Shown: piece after piece, positions 15,000 to 23,906 of the stretch
How the letters are laid out: every line of letters begins with the position of its first letter
Position numbering within the stretch: position 1 is the first letter of the stretch
Source of the DNA: JBCCGG01 sp039029395
Lineage (GTDB): Bacteria; Pseudomonadota; Alphaproteobacteria; Kiloniellales; JAKSDN01
Length of the DNA: 64,000 nucleotides
Assembly: GCA_039029395.1 (NCBI GenBank)
Contig: JBCCGG010000004.1
Coordinates: 1 to 64,000, forward strand
Direction of reading: 5' to 3'
The notes under the pieces: model-generated
Seen by the model: the letters and a program-made list of their open reading frames with translations, nothing else
Database searches by the model: none
What the model was told of the DNA's origin: nothing
Made by a program: the position numbers and the translations under genes

Positions 15000-15581
15000 A
15001 TGCCGAGCCTCGCCATCGTCGCCTTCGACGGCTTCACCGACATCGACGTCTTTCTGCATTGGGATCTGTTGAACCGGGTCGGGCAGCTCTTTCCCGAGCA
15101 GCATCCGGACTGGCAGGTGCGCCTCCTGGGCACGGCAGACAGCCACGTCTCGCGCGCGGGCCTGGCGATTCCCATGCATGGCTTGATCGACGAGGCCGGT
15201 TCGGCCGACGCGGTGCTCCATGCCAGCGGCCAGGCGACCCGCGGGCTGATGTGGGATCTGGACTACCTTTCGGGCCTGGCGCTCGACCCGGGCCGACAGT
15301 TGGTCGCCTCCCAATGTTCGGGCGCGCTGGTGCTGGGCGCCTGCGGCGTGTTGGAAGGCCTGACCGCGACGACCTATCCGAGCGCCCGCCAAGCGCTCGA
15401 GGAGCTTGGCGTCACCGTGGTGGAAGAGCCCTTCGTGGCCCACGAGCGGGTCGCCACCGCGGCCGGCTGCCTGGCCGGCATCGAGCTTTCGCGCTGGCTG
15501 ATTTCCAAGCTGGCGGACCAGGAGACCGCCGAGGCCTGCATCAACTCGGCGAGCCCAATCGGCGCCGGTTTGAGCTTTTAG
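15000..15581 (+). CDS. DJ-1/PfpI family protein (class I glutamine-amidotransferase-like)
   Basis: 193 residues. The start LAIVAFDGFTDIDVFLHWDL and the nucleophile elbow ASQCSGALVLGACGVLEG mark the isonitrile-hydratase/AraC-N-terminal branch of the DJ-1 superfamily. The elbow Cys is present; an Ala-Thr-Thr-Tyr-Pro stretch follows where family members carry a His-containing TTHW or similar. Members include isocyanide hydratases, stress proteins and regulators, so the function is not fixed. The ATG at 15000 fits the family N-terminus. The stop shares bases with the stop of the convergent M48 gene (TTAG). Confidence 0.82.
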   Translation: MPSLAIVAFDGFTDIDVFLHWDLLNRVGQLFPEQHPDWQVRLLGTADSHVSRAGLAIPMHGLIDEAGSADAVLHASGQATRGLMWDLDYLSGLALDPGRQLVASQCSGALVLGACGVLEGLTATTYPSARQALEELGVTVVEEPFVAHERVATAAGCLAGIELSRWLISKLADQETAEACINSASPIGAGLSF

Positions 15582-17221
15582 TTGGTCAGGCTGCTGGCGC
15601 CTTCCTCGAGCGCCTCGACTTCGGGCGCCTTGGCCGGCTCCTGGCCGGCGGCGATGGCGCAACGGTCGGCCAGCGACGGGTAGTCAGCCTTGCACTCGAT
15701 CAGCAGCTCGGCGACCTCCGATTTGCGCCCGACCTTGGGGTAGACCTCTATGCGCAGGGGCAGCAGGGTGGGAGTATCGGCCAAACGCTTGCGGGCTTCC
15801 TCGATGTGCGCCACGGCGAGCTGCCAGTCCTCGGCCGCTTTGGCGTCCTCGATGGCCCTGGCATAGATCGCGAAGGACGGCTCCTTACCGGCCATGGCGA
15901 GCTCCAGATTCTTCTTGGCCAGCTTGCCTTTACCCTGGGCCTTGCGCACGGAATAGAACGCCATGCGCGGATAGGCGTCGTGCTTCGTGGCGTCTTCGAT
16001 TGCCTTGCGCGCCAAGGATTCCGCCTTCTGCAGATCGCCACCGCCGAGCGCCATGAAAGCGCTGCGCGCGGCGTTGTATTTTTCGATCAGCTGCAGGATT
16101 GCCGCGCCCTCGGGCGTCGCGTCGTGCCAGGCGAGCGGCGTGATCGGTGGCGGGACCTCCATCATGTAGGGCCCCAGCATGTAGTTCTGCAGGACCGCGT
16201 TGCGCTCGGCGGCCGGCACGTGCTCCTTGCTGAGCTCGGCCTTCTCTTCTTCGATCACCGAGGTCAAGTCCTCGAACGCTTGGCCGAAGAGGCCGCCCAA
16301 GCCCCCTTCCGTGGCGGCTTCCTCCATGTCCGCTTCGCGCTCCCCCGCGGTGCGCTTCGGCTTCTTGGCCTCCTGCTGCTTCTCCCAGATGTCGAGCTTT
16401 TCGAGCAGGGTAATGGTGGCCGCCATGTTGTAGCCGGCCGCGATCATCAGATCGAGCCCGAGCAGGTCGGCCTCGTCTTCCTGCTCCCGGGTAAAGGCCG
16501 GATCGATCACCACCGTATGGGCCTCGAGCATCAGGGCGCCGACCAGAACCCCGGTCTTGAAATCCTTGGTGGCGCCGATCTCGGTGCCGGTCAGGCCTTC
16601 GGCCGTGGCCAGGGTTTCATGGGTCAGGCCCGCGGCGGTCAGCGCCCGGCGCTCGGTCTTGAGGTACCAGTCCTTGTCGTGGTGCCGGTAGATGATGTGG
16701 GAAAGCTCGTGGCCCAGCACGAAGGCCAGCTCGTCCTCGTTCTCCAAGTCGCGTAGCATGCCTAGGGTGATGAAGATGCCGCCGTCGGGCGCCGCATAGG
16801 CGCCGAAGGTGTCGTCGGACAGGACATAGGCCTTGGCCGGGATTGGCTTTTCCGGGGCGACTGCCATGATCCGCCGGAGCACCTTGTTAACATAGGCATC
16901 CAGCGCCGCATCGGACACCAGGCCATAGGCCCAAGAACGAAAGATGCCAAGCGCGCGCGGCCGATCGACGGCGATGGCGCTATAGTCGTGGCCAGAGGGC
17001 TCGTAGGTATCGAGCACCTTGACCATCTCCTCGTCCTCGTCGTCGCCCCCGAAGAGGCCGCCGAAGGGGTTGCCGCTCTCGCTGCTGTCGCCGCTCGGCT
17101 TAGCCTGCGGCCGGTCGCCCTTCTCGGCCAAGGCCGGGCCGGGCGCGAAAGCGCCGAGCAGGAGGGCGAGCAAGGCGGCGAGGGCGCCTGCACGGAGCCA
17201 GACGTGACGGTTTTGTGACAT
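15578..17221 (-). CDS. Secreted M48-family metallopeptidase with TPR-like C-terminus
   Basis: 547 residues. Signal peptide about 1-32 (LAALLALLLGAFAPGPALA). An acidic Gly/Asp-rich linker (45-66) precedes the peptidase domain. Zinc ligands are H171 and H175 in GHELSHIIYRH, with E172 catalytic and E250 in QEDEADLLGLDLM as third ligand. The C-terminal half is helical and TPR-like. It resembles BepA/YfgC-type periplasmic proteases that tend outer-membrane protein assembly. It starts at the stop codon of the upstream SH3-like gene (TGATG overlap), so the two are co-translated. Confidence 0.85.
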   Translation of the reverse strand: MSQNRHVWLRAGALAALLALLLGAFAPGPALAEKGDRPQAKPSGDSSESGNPFGGLFGGDDEDEEMVKVLDTYEPSGHDYSAIAVDRPRALGIFRSWAYGLVSDAALDAYVNKVLRRIMAVAPEKPIPAKAYVLSDDTFGAYAAPDGGIFITLGMLRDLENEDELAFVLGHELSHIIYRHHDKDWYLKTERRALTAAGLTHETLATAEGLTGTEIGATKDFKTGVLVGALMLEAHTVVIDPAFTREQEDEADLLGLDLMIAAGYNMAATITLLEKLDIWEKQQEAKKPKRTAGEREADMEEAATEGGLGGLFGQAFEDLTSVIEEEKAELSKEHVPAAERNAVLQNYMLGPYMMEVPPPITPLAWHDATPEGAAILQLIEKYNAARSAFMALGGGDLQKAESLARKAIEDATKHDAYPRMAFYSVRKAQGKGKLAKKNLELAMAGKEPSFAIYARAIEDAKAAEDWQLAVAHIEEARKRLADTPTLLPLRIEVYPKVGRKSEVAELLIECKADYPSLADRCAIAAGQEPAKAPEVEALEEGASSLTN

Positions 17222-17619
17222 CAGTTGCAGCCTTCGCCAAGGCCACGCGATGAGCCGACCTGAGCCGCGGCAACCTGACCCGACGAGCCCGACTGGTTGC
17301 AGCCGGCCGTGAGCTTCTTCCTGGGTTCATCGAGGGTCAAATGCTGCTTGAGGACGAAGCCCTGATACTTGGGATCGTTGCTCCAAACTTGCACCATCAT
17401 CCGGTTGTTGCAGCACTTCGCTTCAGTGATCTTGCCAAGAGCGCCGTCTTTGCTCACCGGGTCAGGCTTCGAATTGTTGGCATCGCGAAAGATGAAGAGC
17501 TTGGGCGTCTTGATGCCAGTGATAGTAACGGTCTGAAGCTCTTGAGCCTTGAGCGGATGCGGTTCAGCCGCGACTGCTCCGAAGATCAATATCATTGGGA
17601 CAATAATGAACCCTCTCAT
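17221..17619 (-). CDS. Small secreted SH3-like protein upstream of the M48 protease
   Basis: 132 residues with a signal peptide (MRGFIIVPMILIFGAVAA). Beta-rich middle, with KLFIFRDANNSKPDPVSKDG and GKITEAKCCNN followed by a WSNDPKYQGFVLKQH strand, suggesting a bacterial SH3-type fold. A Gly/Ser-rich tail carries a final Cys. The double Cys and two more distal Cys could form disulphides. The start is taken at the ATG giving the signal peptide. Its stop overlaps the M48 protease start (TGATG). A role as a periplasmic partner or substrate adaptor for that protease is inference. Confidence 0.65.
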   Translation of the reverse strand: MRGFIIVPMILIFGAVAAEPHPLKAQELQTVTITGIKTPKLFIFRDANNSKPDPVSKDGALGKITEAKCCNNRMMVQVWSNDPKYQGFVLKQHLTLDEPRKKLTAGCNQSGSSGQVAAAQVGSSRGLGEGCN

Positions 17620-17815
17620 GACAAAGTCCTCCCAATCGATCAAATCTACTAAACGACCTTAGATCTTAAACATACTGTCGGTTTTGTAACAGCCCAAAAT
17701 TGCACAACAGCGCGAATTTCTAGTACGACCACCAAATCGGGAATATTTGGATACTTTAGGCCCGACCGGACATGGCCATGTTTTTCCATCTAAAGTGCAG
17801 CTCGACGCTTCGACC

Positions 17816-19633
17816 CTACGGTGTTACTGCCTTGGTGGGAGAGGTTCTGTTTTGCGAGTTAGCGGTGACGAAGAAGCTTCTGAATACAAGGACGATCAGC
17901 CAGTATAGGTTGAATCCTGCACCCAACAGAATCATCCAGGCCCAATTATATGGAGATAAGCTGAAACATCGGACAAGCACCACAGCGGTGCAAACCATCA
18001 CAGCGATGCTAGCACCGAAACCAAAGGCCCAGATCCGAAGTCGTCGCAATGTAACTGCAATGAGAAATCTTTTTCTTCTAGGAGCAATGTACCTTCGGCT
18101 CCGAGAGGTTTTGCTTTGTCTCCTTGGTAATTGTTTGGATCTCCGCTTGCCGGGTCCTTTCCTCCGAAATGATCGATCTAAAATGTAATCTAGGCGTTGA
18201 TCTCGGACCCAGAACGCTGACCACGTGAGTACGATCACGGCCAGTATGAAGCAATCGAGTATTCTACGAACGGTGTACTCACCAATGCCGTCAACCGCCT
18301 TCGGCCGCGAGAGAAAACGGTCTCCGTACCGCAAGAGGTTGTCGTAAGCGGCGGCATGCATGTACACACCAGGGAGTCTTTCGTGAACCGGCGTGTAAAT
18401 CACATCATCGGCGCCAGTGAGGGAAACACCATAAAATACCACCTTATCTTTGATTAGATGACGTTTCTGAAATTCTACATCGTGTCGCTCATCTTGAAGG
18501 TAGAAAGAGACGAATGGAATTGTCCCAATGTATGGGCAGCGCCGCATGAGGCGATCTTTGCGCAGTATTCCATGGTCAAGAATTGCGTGGCGAAGCCTGT
18601 AGGTCCACCTTTGTATCGGCATGTTATAGATTTCTTCTCCCTCCTTGCAATCAAACCAGTCGTCCGAGAAGGCTCCGGGCGTAGTACCCCAAATTATGTC
18701 CAGATCTTTCTCGAAACTGGCCCGATTCGCTTCGGAGATGCCGTGCTGATCAAAGAAGATGTCAAAGGCGGCCGACCACTCTTCTTTGTCGTCAGGATTG
18801 CAGGGCGGGTTATCGCATAGAGCAAATCGGTGTGGGTAGGTGCGGAGGATTCCACGCTCAGGTACTTTTGGAGGAAATACAAACCGAGCGTGAGCGAACT
18901 TGTCCACATTGGTCTGAAGATCGGCACGATTCTCGAATTCGTTTGGACGTGGAGATCCTACAAAGTAAATTTTGATATCCGTGTCTGTCGACCAATTTCG
19001 TGACAACTCTAGCAGTAAGGCAATTTCATCGGGGGAAGGATCGCGCTCTTCAATAAAAAGTACATCCACAAAGATCGCTTGTGGCTCATAGCTCAATACT
19101 TGCAAGATAAAGTCAACATGCTGCGCCATCTTCAATGGCCAGTCGTATCTCTGAACTTTTATGTTTTCTAAACAAAGTTGCAGCTCTGTGGCCTGTGTAG
19201 TCTTTTCGTAATCCTCTGCACATCTTTGTCTCTGCACCGAAGCACGCAGCTCTTCATTTGCGTCCAGCTGAAGAAGATCAAATTCGCGCAATAGGATGAC
19301 AGAAACATCTGGATTCTGAATACCAATAGTAGAATCTTCGCTTTCGCTGATTTGTCTGTCTTGGTCGCTTTGAAAAGGTCCGAGGACTGCCCGAATGACG
19401 CTGTCATGAGAGTATTCGTCAGTTGCTGTTCCTATACCAAACGGATCAAACAAAATGACGATAGCTCCAGTTAAGACGTAGGTCGCTGGTCGCAGCCACC
19501 AGTCCAGCCGATTGCGCTTCTTGCGATGCCGGAAAATAGAAACCGCGCAACACACGAGACCAATGGTTAGCAATGTGAGAAGAGCGAAGCACAGAAAGGA
19601 AGTGTCTATATTGCGAAGTTCATGCATGCTCAA
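17816..19633 (-). CDS. Stand-alone CHASE2-domain membrane protein
   Basis: 605 residues. Two N-terminal membrane helices (about 12-33 and 46-65) are followed by a large extracytoplasmic CHASE2-like domain ending in KDKVVFYGVSLTGADDVIYT, PVHERLPGVYMHAAAYDNLL. Three more helices close the protein: near 465-485, 540-560 and 568-590, separated by a very basic loop (RRKGPGKRRSKQLPRRQ). CHASE2 normally feeds a kinase, cyclase or GGDEF domain; none is present or adjacent. The gene and its flanks (about 17.64-19.9 kb) are clearly AT-richer than neighbours and use more AT-ending codons, which suggests transfer from another genome. Ligand and partner unknown. Confidence 0.75.
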   Translation of the reverse strand: MSMHELRNIDTSFLCFALLTLLTIGLVCCAVSIFRHRKKRNRLDWWLRPATYVLTGAIVILFDPFGIGTATDEYSHDSVIRAVLGPFQSDQDRQISESEDSTIGIQNPDVSVILLREFDLLQLDANEELRASVQRQRCAEDYEKTTQATELQLCLENIKVQRYDWPLKMAQHVDFILQVLSYEPQAIFVDVLFIEERDPSPDEIALLLELSRNWSTDTDIKIYFVGSPRPNEFENRADLQTNVDKFAHARFVFPPKVPERGILRTYPHRFALCDNPPCNPDDKEEWSAAFDIFFDQHGISEANRASFEKDLDIIWGTTPGAFSDDWFDCKEGEEIYNMPIQRWTYRLRHAILDHGILRKDRLMRRCPYIGTIPFVSFYLQDERHDVEFQKRHLIKDKVVFYGVSLTGADDVIYTPVHERLPGVYMHAAAYDNLLRYGDRFLSRPKAVDGIGEYTVRRILDCFILAVIVLTWSAFWVRDQRLDYILDRSFRRKGPGKRRSKQLPRRQSKTSRSRRYIAPRRKRFLIAVTLRRLRIWAFGFGASIAVMVCTAVVLVRCFSLSPYNWAWMILLGAGFNLYWLIVLVFRSFFVTANSQNRTSPTKAVTP

Positions 19634-19914
19634 AATTCACTCTCTTGGTAGTTTATCCGGTATCAGATCGATTACACCGTCTTGTTCTTTCTCCCGTTCC
19701 ATCGGGTTCAGATTGCAACTCCGAACGTCTTTTGACTAGGCTGTTAGATACGCGGGGCTTTGTTGAATTGGCCATTTATCGTTTGGTCCGACAAAATTGC
19801 GAAATTTATAATTTGCAAACGATTACAACACGAAATATTGGGAGTTTGCAATCCATCCCGAACCTAGTCCATTTCGAACCTGGTGGGATCTCGGTGATAC
19901 CCAAGCACTACCCC

Positions 19915-20664
19915 CTACACCAGCGCCCGCCTGATCAAGTTCAGCCCGACCACAAAAAGCGCCAGCAGGAGCACCTTGCGGAAGATTTCCTGGGGGATGT
20001 ATCGGCGCAGCACCGTGCCCAGCCAGAGGCCGAGGAAGCCGGGGAGGCAGGCGAGCGCCGAGATCTGCGCCGTGGTGCCGTTCAAGATGCCGTTCTCAAT
20101 GTAGCCGATCACCAGGGGGATCGAGCCGGCGAACCAGACCAGGCCGACCGCCCGAATGAAGGCCTCCTTGGGCAGGCCCAGCATGACGAAGTACATCATC
20201 ATGGGCGGCCCCCACATGGTCGAGATGCCGCCCAGAATGCCGCCCAGGGTACCGGCGAGCGGCCCGGCCCAGCGCTCGGTCGCGGGCGAGAGGCCGCGGC
20301 TCGGGCGGATCAGGCTGGTCGCCGAGAAGATCATCACGGCGATCCCGATTAGACCGTAGAGCAGCGCCTCGTCGATGCGCACGACCAGCTTGGCGGTCAG
20401 GTAGATCGTGATCAGCAGGCAGACGATCATCGGCCAAAAACGCCGGATCGGCTCCATCGGGTTTCCGGCGTGCACCGCCTGCCACAGGTTGGTGAGCGCG
20501 ATCGGCACGATGACCAGGCCGAGCACCAGGGTGACCGGAAAGAAGTTCGACAGGATCGCCACGCAGACCACGGGCAGGCCGATGCCGATCGTGCCCTTGA
20601 CCAGCCCGCCCAGCGCCATGGCCAGGGCGATGATCAGGACCTGGTCGGGACCGAATCCGTACAT
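19915..20664 (-). CDS. TauE/SafE-family (sulfite/organic anion exporter-like) membrane protein
   Basis: 249 residues with 7-8 membrane helices. Family signatures are ALGGLVKGTIGIGLPVVCVA in the first half and GTLGGILGGISTMWGPPMMMYF in the second. The start overlaps the 3' end of the enolase-superfamily gene by 31 bases, showing translational coupling at the end of the tct operon. TauE proteins move small organic or sulfonate anions. Here the product could export or import the acid handled by the epimerase and TctABC. Confidence 0.85.
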   Translation of the reverse strand: MYGFGPDQVLIIALAMALGGLVKGTIGIGLPVVCVAILSNFFPVTLVLGLVIVPIALTNLWQAVHAGNPMEPIRRFWPMIVCLLITIYLTAKLVVRIDEALLYGLIGIAVMIFSATSLIRPSRGLSPATERWAGPLAGTLGGILGGISTMWGPPMMMYFVMLGLPKEAFIRAVGLVWFAGSIPLVIGYIENGILNGTTAQISALACLPGFLGLWLGTVLRRYIPQEIFRKVLLLALFVVGLNLIRRALV

Positions 20665-21749
20665 ATCCGTTCGATCGAGACCGAGACCGCGGCATGGCTC
20701 GGAAAGACCGCCGCGGCCTCGCAAGTGTCGGCCAGCCGGTTGGGATCCACGCGCGGCCGATCGGCCGGCAACAGAAGCTGGCCGCGCTCGACCTTGAGCG
20801 GCGTGGCGAAAAGCCCCATGCGGGCCCTTAAGAAACCGTTCATCTCGCCGGCGGCGGCGAGCCGGTCCCGGGCCACCGCGGCCTCCATCCAGCAGCCCAG
20901 CTCGCCTGCCACGCCGTTGCCCAGGACCGCGGTCATGCCCAGCTCTGCGATCCGCTCGAGCGCCGCCGCGAGCGCCTCTAGGCCGCCCAGCTTCATGAGC
21001 TTGAGCTTGATCATGCCGGCCGCGCCGAGCTGGGCGGCGCGCTCGATGTCGCTAGGCCGGTAGATCGATTCATCGAGCATGAGGGGCAGGGGGGCGGCCT
21101 GCGCGACCGCCGCCGCGGCCTCCCAATCGCCCGCCGGGCAGGGCTGCTCCAGCAGCTCGATGCCGGCGGGGTCGAGCGCACCGACGAAGCCTAGCGCCTG
21201 GTCCCGGGTCCAACCCTGGTTGGCGTCCAGCCGCAGCTCCGCGCGGCCGGCGACCCGCCGCTGAATCTGCCGCACCCGCTTGAGGTCCTCGTCGGGGTCG
21301 AAGCCGACCTTGACCTTGAGGGTCCGGTAGCCCTCGGCCAGGCGGGCCTCGATCTCTTGCTCGCCGGTGCCGTTGAGCCCCGCCAGCAGGGGAATTCGGG
21401 CCGGCGCCTTCGGCCCCAGCAAGGGGTGATCCTCGAGCATCTCGAAGGCGGTTACGAACGCGGTCGCGGTAAAGGGCCGGCCGGCCAGATGAAGCGCCGC
21501 CGCGCGCCGGGCCGCGTCCGGCCGGCGATTGACCAGGTGCGGCGCGATCTGCTGGGCGATGCTCCAGGCGTCGTCCAGGCTCTCGCTGCCATAGCCGGGC
21601 AGGTAGGTCGCCTCGCCGAAGCCCTTGCGGCCGTCTTCGTCGCGTGCCTCGATCAGTAGGGTCTCGAAGCAAACGAGCTCGGCGAAGGCGAGGCGGTAGG
21701 GAGTCTTAAGGGGCAGCTTGAGGCGCCGCAAAATGAGCTGCTCGATCAT
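20634..21749 (-). CDS. Enolase-superfamily enzyme (MLE/dipeptide-epimerase-like)
   Basis: 371 residues. Capping domain at the N-terminus (LPLKTPYRLAFAE, GEATYLPGYG), then the barrel with K145-x-K147 (TLKVKVGFD), metal ligands D175 (RLDANQGW), E201 (IELLEQP) and D226-E227 (LMLDES), and a second KxK at 248-250 (MIKLKLMKLGG). This set fits muconate-lactonising or L-Ala-D/L-Glu-epimerase relatives that act by proton abstraction next to a carboxylate. It lies eight bases after tctA and overlaps the TauE gene. The substrate is likely the carboxylate taken up by TctABC, but its identity is not readable. The C-terminus extends about 20 residues beyond the family core. Confidence 0.87.
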   Translation of the reverse strand: MIEQLILRRLKLPLKTPYRLAFAELVCFETLLIEARDEDGRKGFGEATYLPGYGSESLDDAWSIAQQIAPHLVNRRPDAARRAAALHLAGRPFTATAFVTAFEMLEDHPLLGPKAPARIPLLAGLNGTGEQEIEARLAEGYRTLKVKVGFDPDEDLKRVRQIQRRVAGRAELRLDANQGWTRDQALGFVGALDPAGIELLEQPCPAGDWEAAAAVAQAAPLPLMLDESIYRPSDIERAAQLGAAGMIKLKLMKLGGLEALAAALERIAELGMTAVLGNGVAGELGCWMEAAVARDRLAAAGEMNGFLRARMGLFATPLKVERGQLLLPADRPRVDPNRLADTCEAAAVFPSHAAVSVSIERICTDSVPTRS

Positions 21750-21756
21750 CAGGCGC

Positions 21757-23271
21757 TCAGGTCGTCTTCGGCGCGCTCTCGTCGTCGACCGAGACCCGGG
21801 TGCCGCGCAGGCTCTTGACCACGTTGGCGACGATGGTCAGGGCGCCGCCGAGGGTCAGCAGCGCCGCGATCGGGCGGCTGAAGAAGTTGACCGGATCGTA
21901 GTGCACCAGCTGCATGGCCTGGGCGAAGTTCTGCTCGCCGATCTTGCCCAGGATCAGGCCGAGCACGATGCCGGCGACCGAATAGCCCGAGCGGCGCAAG
22001 AAAAAGGCGACGATGCCGGCGATGAACATGATCATTACGTCGAGCGCTAGTCCGCGCACCGCGTAGGCGCCGACCGAGCCGAACAGCAGGATCGCCGGCG
22101 CCAGGAAGTGGAACGGTACGCGCAGCAGGTGGACCACCGTCTTGGTCTGCAGCCAGCCCAGGAAGAAGATCGCGATGTTGGCGAAGAACATCGCCGAGAA
22201 GACCACCCAGACCAGGTCGTTGGAGTTCATGAAAACCAGCGGGCCGGCCTCGATGCCGTGGATCTGGAACACGCCGACCATCATCGCGGTGAGCGCGCCG
22301 CCCGGCAGGCCGAGCGCGAGCAGGGGAATCATGGCGGCGCCGGTCGCGGCGTTGTTGGCGGTCTCCGAGGAGACCACGCCCTCCAGCTCGCCCTTGCCGA
22401 AGCGCTCCTTGTGCTTGGACCAGCGCACCGCTTCGTTGTAGCCCATGAAGGCCGCCAGGGTCGCGCCGATACCCGGCAGGATCCCGGCGAAAAAGCCGAT
22501 CACGACCGAGCGGATGACCGCGAACTTGAGCTTCCAGAACTCCATGAAGCTGGGAAAGTCCAGGTTCACCTTGGGCGCTTGGTAGGTTCCCTTAACGCGC
22601 TTTTCCAGCTGCACGAAGACTTCCGAGACCGCGAAGAAGCCAAGGATCGTCGGGATGAAATGAATGCCGGCCAAAAGGTAGGTGAAGCCGAAGTCGTAAC
22701 GCTTGACACCGCCCACCGGGTCCAGGCCGACCGTCGCGATCATCAGGCCGAGCAGAACCGACAGCCAGCCCTTCCACAGGGTGGAGGCGCCGACCGAGGA
22801 AGCGACCGCCAGGCCGAAGAACACCAGGGCGAAGATCTCCGGCGGCCCCAGGGCCGAGATCGCCCAGTCGGCGATGGTCGGCGTTGCGCTCATCATCAAA
22901 AGCGCCGAGCAGGTGCCGCCGAAGGCGGAACAGAGCACCGCGGCGCCGACCGCCCTGCCGGCCTGGCCCTTGACCGTCATGGGATAGCCGTCGAAGGCGG
23001 TTGGCGCGTTTTCCGGCGCCCCCGGTATGTTGAACAGGATCGCCGTGATCGCCCCGCCGAAGACGCCGGCGCAATAGATCACGGAATAGAGCATGATCGC
23101 GTCGCTGGCGCTCAGCTTGCCAGAGAAGGGCAGGATGATCGCCGCCAGGGTCAGCATGGAGATGCCCGGCACGGCGCCGAACAACATGCCGCCCAACAGC
23201 CCGCCGACGAAGATCATGATGCTGGTCGGATCGCCGAACAGGGTCGCGGTGCCTTGGAGGAAGTTTTCCAT
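21757..23271 (-). CDS. tctA: Tripartite tricarboxylate transporter, large membrane subunit TctA
   Basis: 504 residues with about 11-12 membrane helices. TctA signatures: GGLLGGMLFGAVPGISMLT near the N-terminus, the FNIPGAPENAPTAFDGYPM loop, GFFAGILPGIGATLAAFMGY, and ALGLPGGALTAMMVGVFQIHG. TctA forms the channel for sodium- or proton-coupled uptake of a carboxylate delivered by TctC. It starts 27 bases after tctB, and the enolase-superfamily gene follows eight bases later, so the operon couples uptake with an enzyme. Confidence 0.95.
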   Translation of the reverse strand: MENFLQGTATLFGDPTSIMIFVGGLLGGMLFGAVPGISMLTLAAIILPFSGKLSASDAIMLYSVIYCAGVFGGAITAILFNIPGAPENAPTAFDGYPMTVKGQAGRAVGAAVLCSAFGGTCSALLMMSATPTIADWAISALGPPEIFALVFFGLAVASSVGASTLWKGWLSVLLGLMIATVGLDPVGGVKRYDFGFTYLLAGIHFIPTILGFFAVSEVFVQLEKRVKGTYQAPKVNLDFPSFMEFWKLKFAVIRSVVIGFFAGILPGIGATLAAFMGYNEAVRWSKHKERFGKGELEGVVSSETANNAATGAAMIPLLALGLPGGALTAMMVGVFQIHGIEAGPLVFMNSNDLVWVVFSAMFFANIAIFFLGWLQTKTVVHLLRVPFHFLAPAILLFGSVGAYAVRGLALDVMIMFIAGIVAFFLRRSGYSVAGIVLGLILGKIGEQNFAQAMQLVHYDPVNFFSRPIAALLTLGGALTIVANVVKSLRGTRVSVDDESAPKTT

Positions 23272-23298
23272 GGCCTCCCCGCTATGCTCCCAGCCGGG

Positions 23299-23829
23299 TC
23301 ATTTGATCAGCACCAGGAGCCAGTTGCTGAATTCGTAGAATGGCGAGACATAACCGATCGGCAGGCCGACATAGAGCAGCCGGGTGAAGACCAGCAGCAA
23401 AAAGCAATAGATGCCCAGCGGCACGCCGATCAGCCAGCCGATCCGGCGTTCGCCGTTGAGCCAGAGGTAGGCGACGATGAAGATCGGCGTGGTGAAGTAA
23501 AAGCCGCTGATGTCGAGCAGTGCGGCATAGGCGACCGGCAGGCCGAGCACCAAGGCGATGCGGATCATGTCGCTGCGGCTGCGGGCCTGGTCCGGCGCGG
23601 CTTTTGCAGCGGCCGGCTCGGCCTTGGTCTTGCCGTCGCGCCAGGCCTGGAACAGCTGGAACAGGGCAGCGACGACGATCAGCGCGATCACCACGCGCGG
23701 CCAGCCGGCCGCGCCGAATTTGTAGATCTCGATCTCCCGGTCGAAGCCGAAGCTGAAGGCGTAGGCCAGGACGGCGAAGGCGAGCCAGAAGGCCACCTCG
23801 AGCACCTGGCCGCGGGACAGTCTAGCCAT
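23299..23829 (-). CDS. tctB: Tripartite tricarboxylate transporter, small membrane subunit TctB
   Basis: 176 residues with four membrane helices and a soluble Ala/Lys-rich loop near residues 65-80. The N-terminal hydrophobic helix and the FDREIEIYKFGAAGWPR stretch match TctB proteins, which are poorly conserved and are recognised mainly by size and position between tctC and tctA. It lies 77 bases after tctC. Confidence 0.88.
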   Translation of the reverse strand: MARLSRGQVLEVAFWLAFAVLAYAFSFGFDREIEIYKFGAAGWPRVVIALIVVAALFQLFQAWRDGKTKAEPAAAKAAPDQARSRSDMIRIALVLGLPVAYAALLDISGFYFTTPIFIVAYLWLNGERRIGWLIGVPLGIYCFLLLVFTRLLYVGLPIGYVSPFYEFSNWLLVLIK

Positions 23830-23906
23830 GTGAGCGGCGCTCCCGAGGCTGGCGCCCGGCGGCCCTCAGGGCGCGCCGGGCATGCCTAGTCAGGATGGAC
23901 AAAAGC

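Noticed and set aside
22108..23889. A 593-codon plus-strand frame opposite tctA/tctB
   Set aside because: Antisense frames this long arise by chance in GC-rich genes; it is rich in Arg/His/Asp/Gln, has no family motif or ribosome-binding site and conflicts with the well-supported tct genes.
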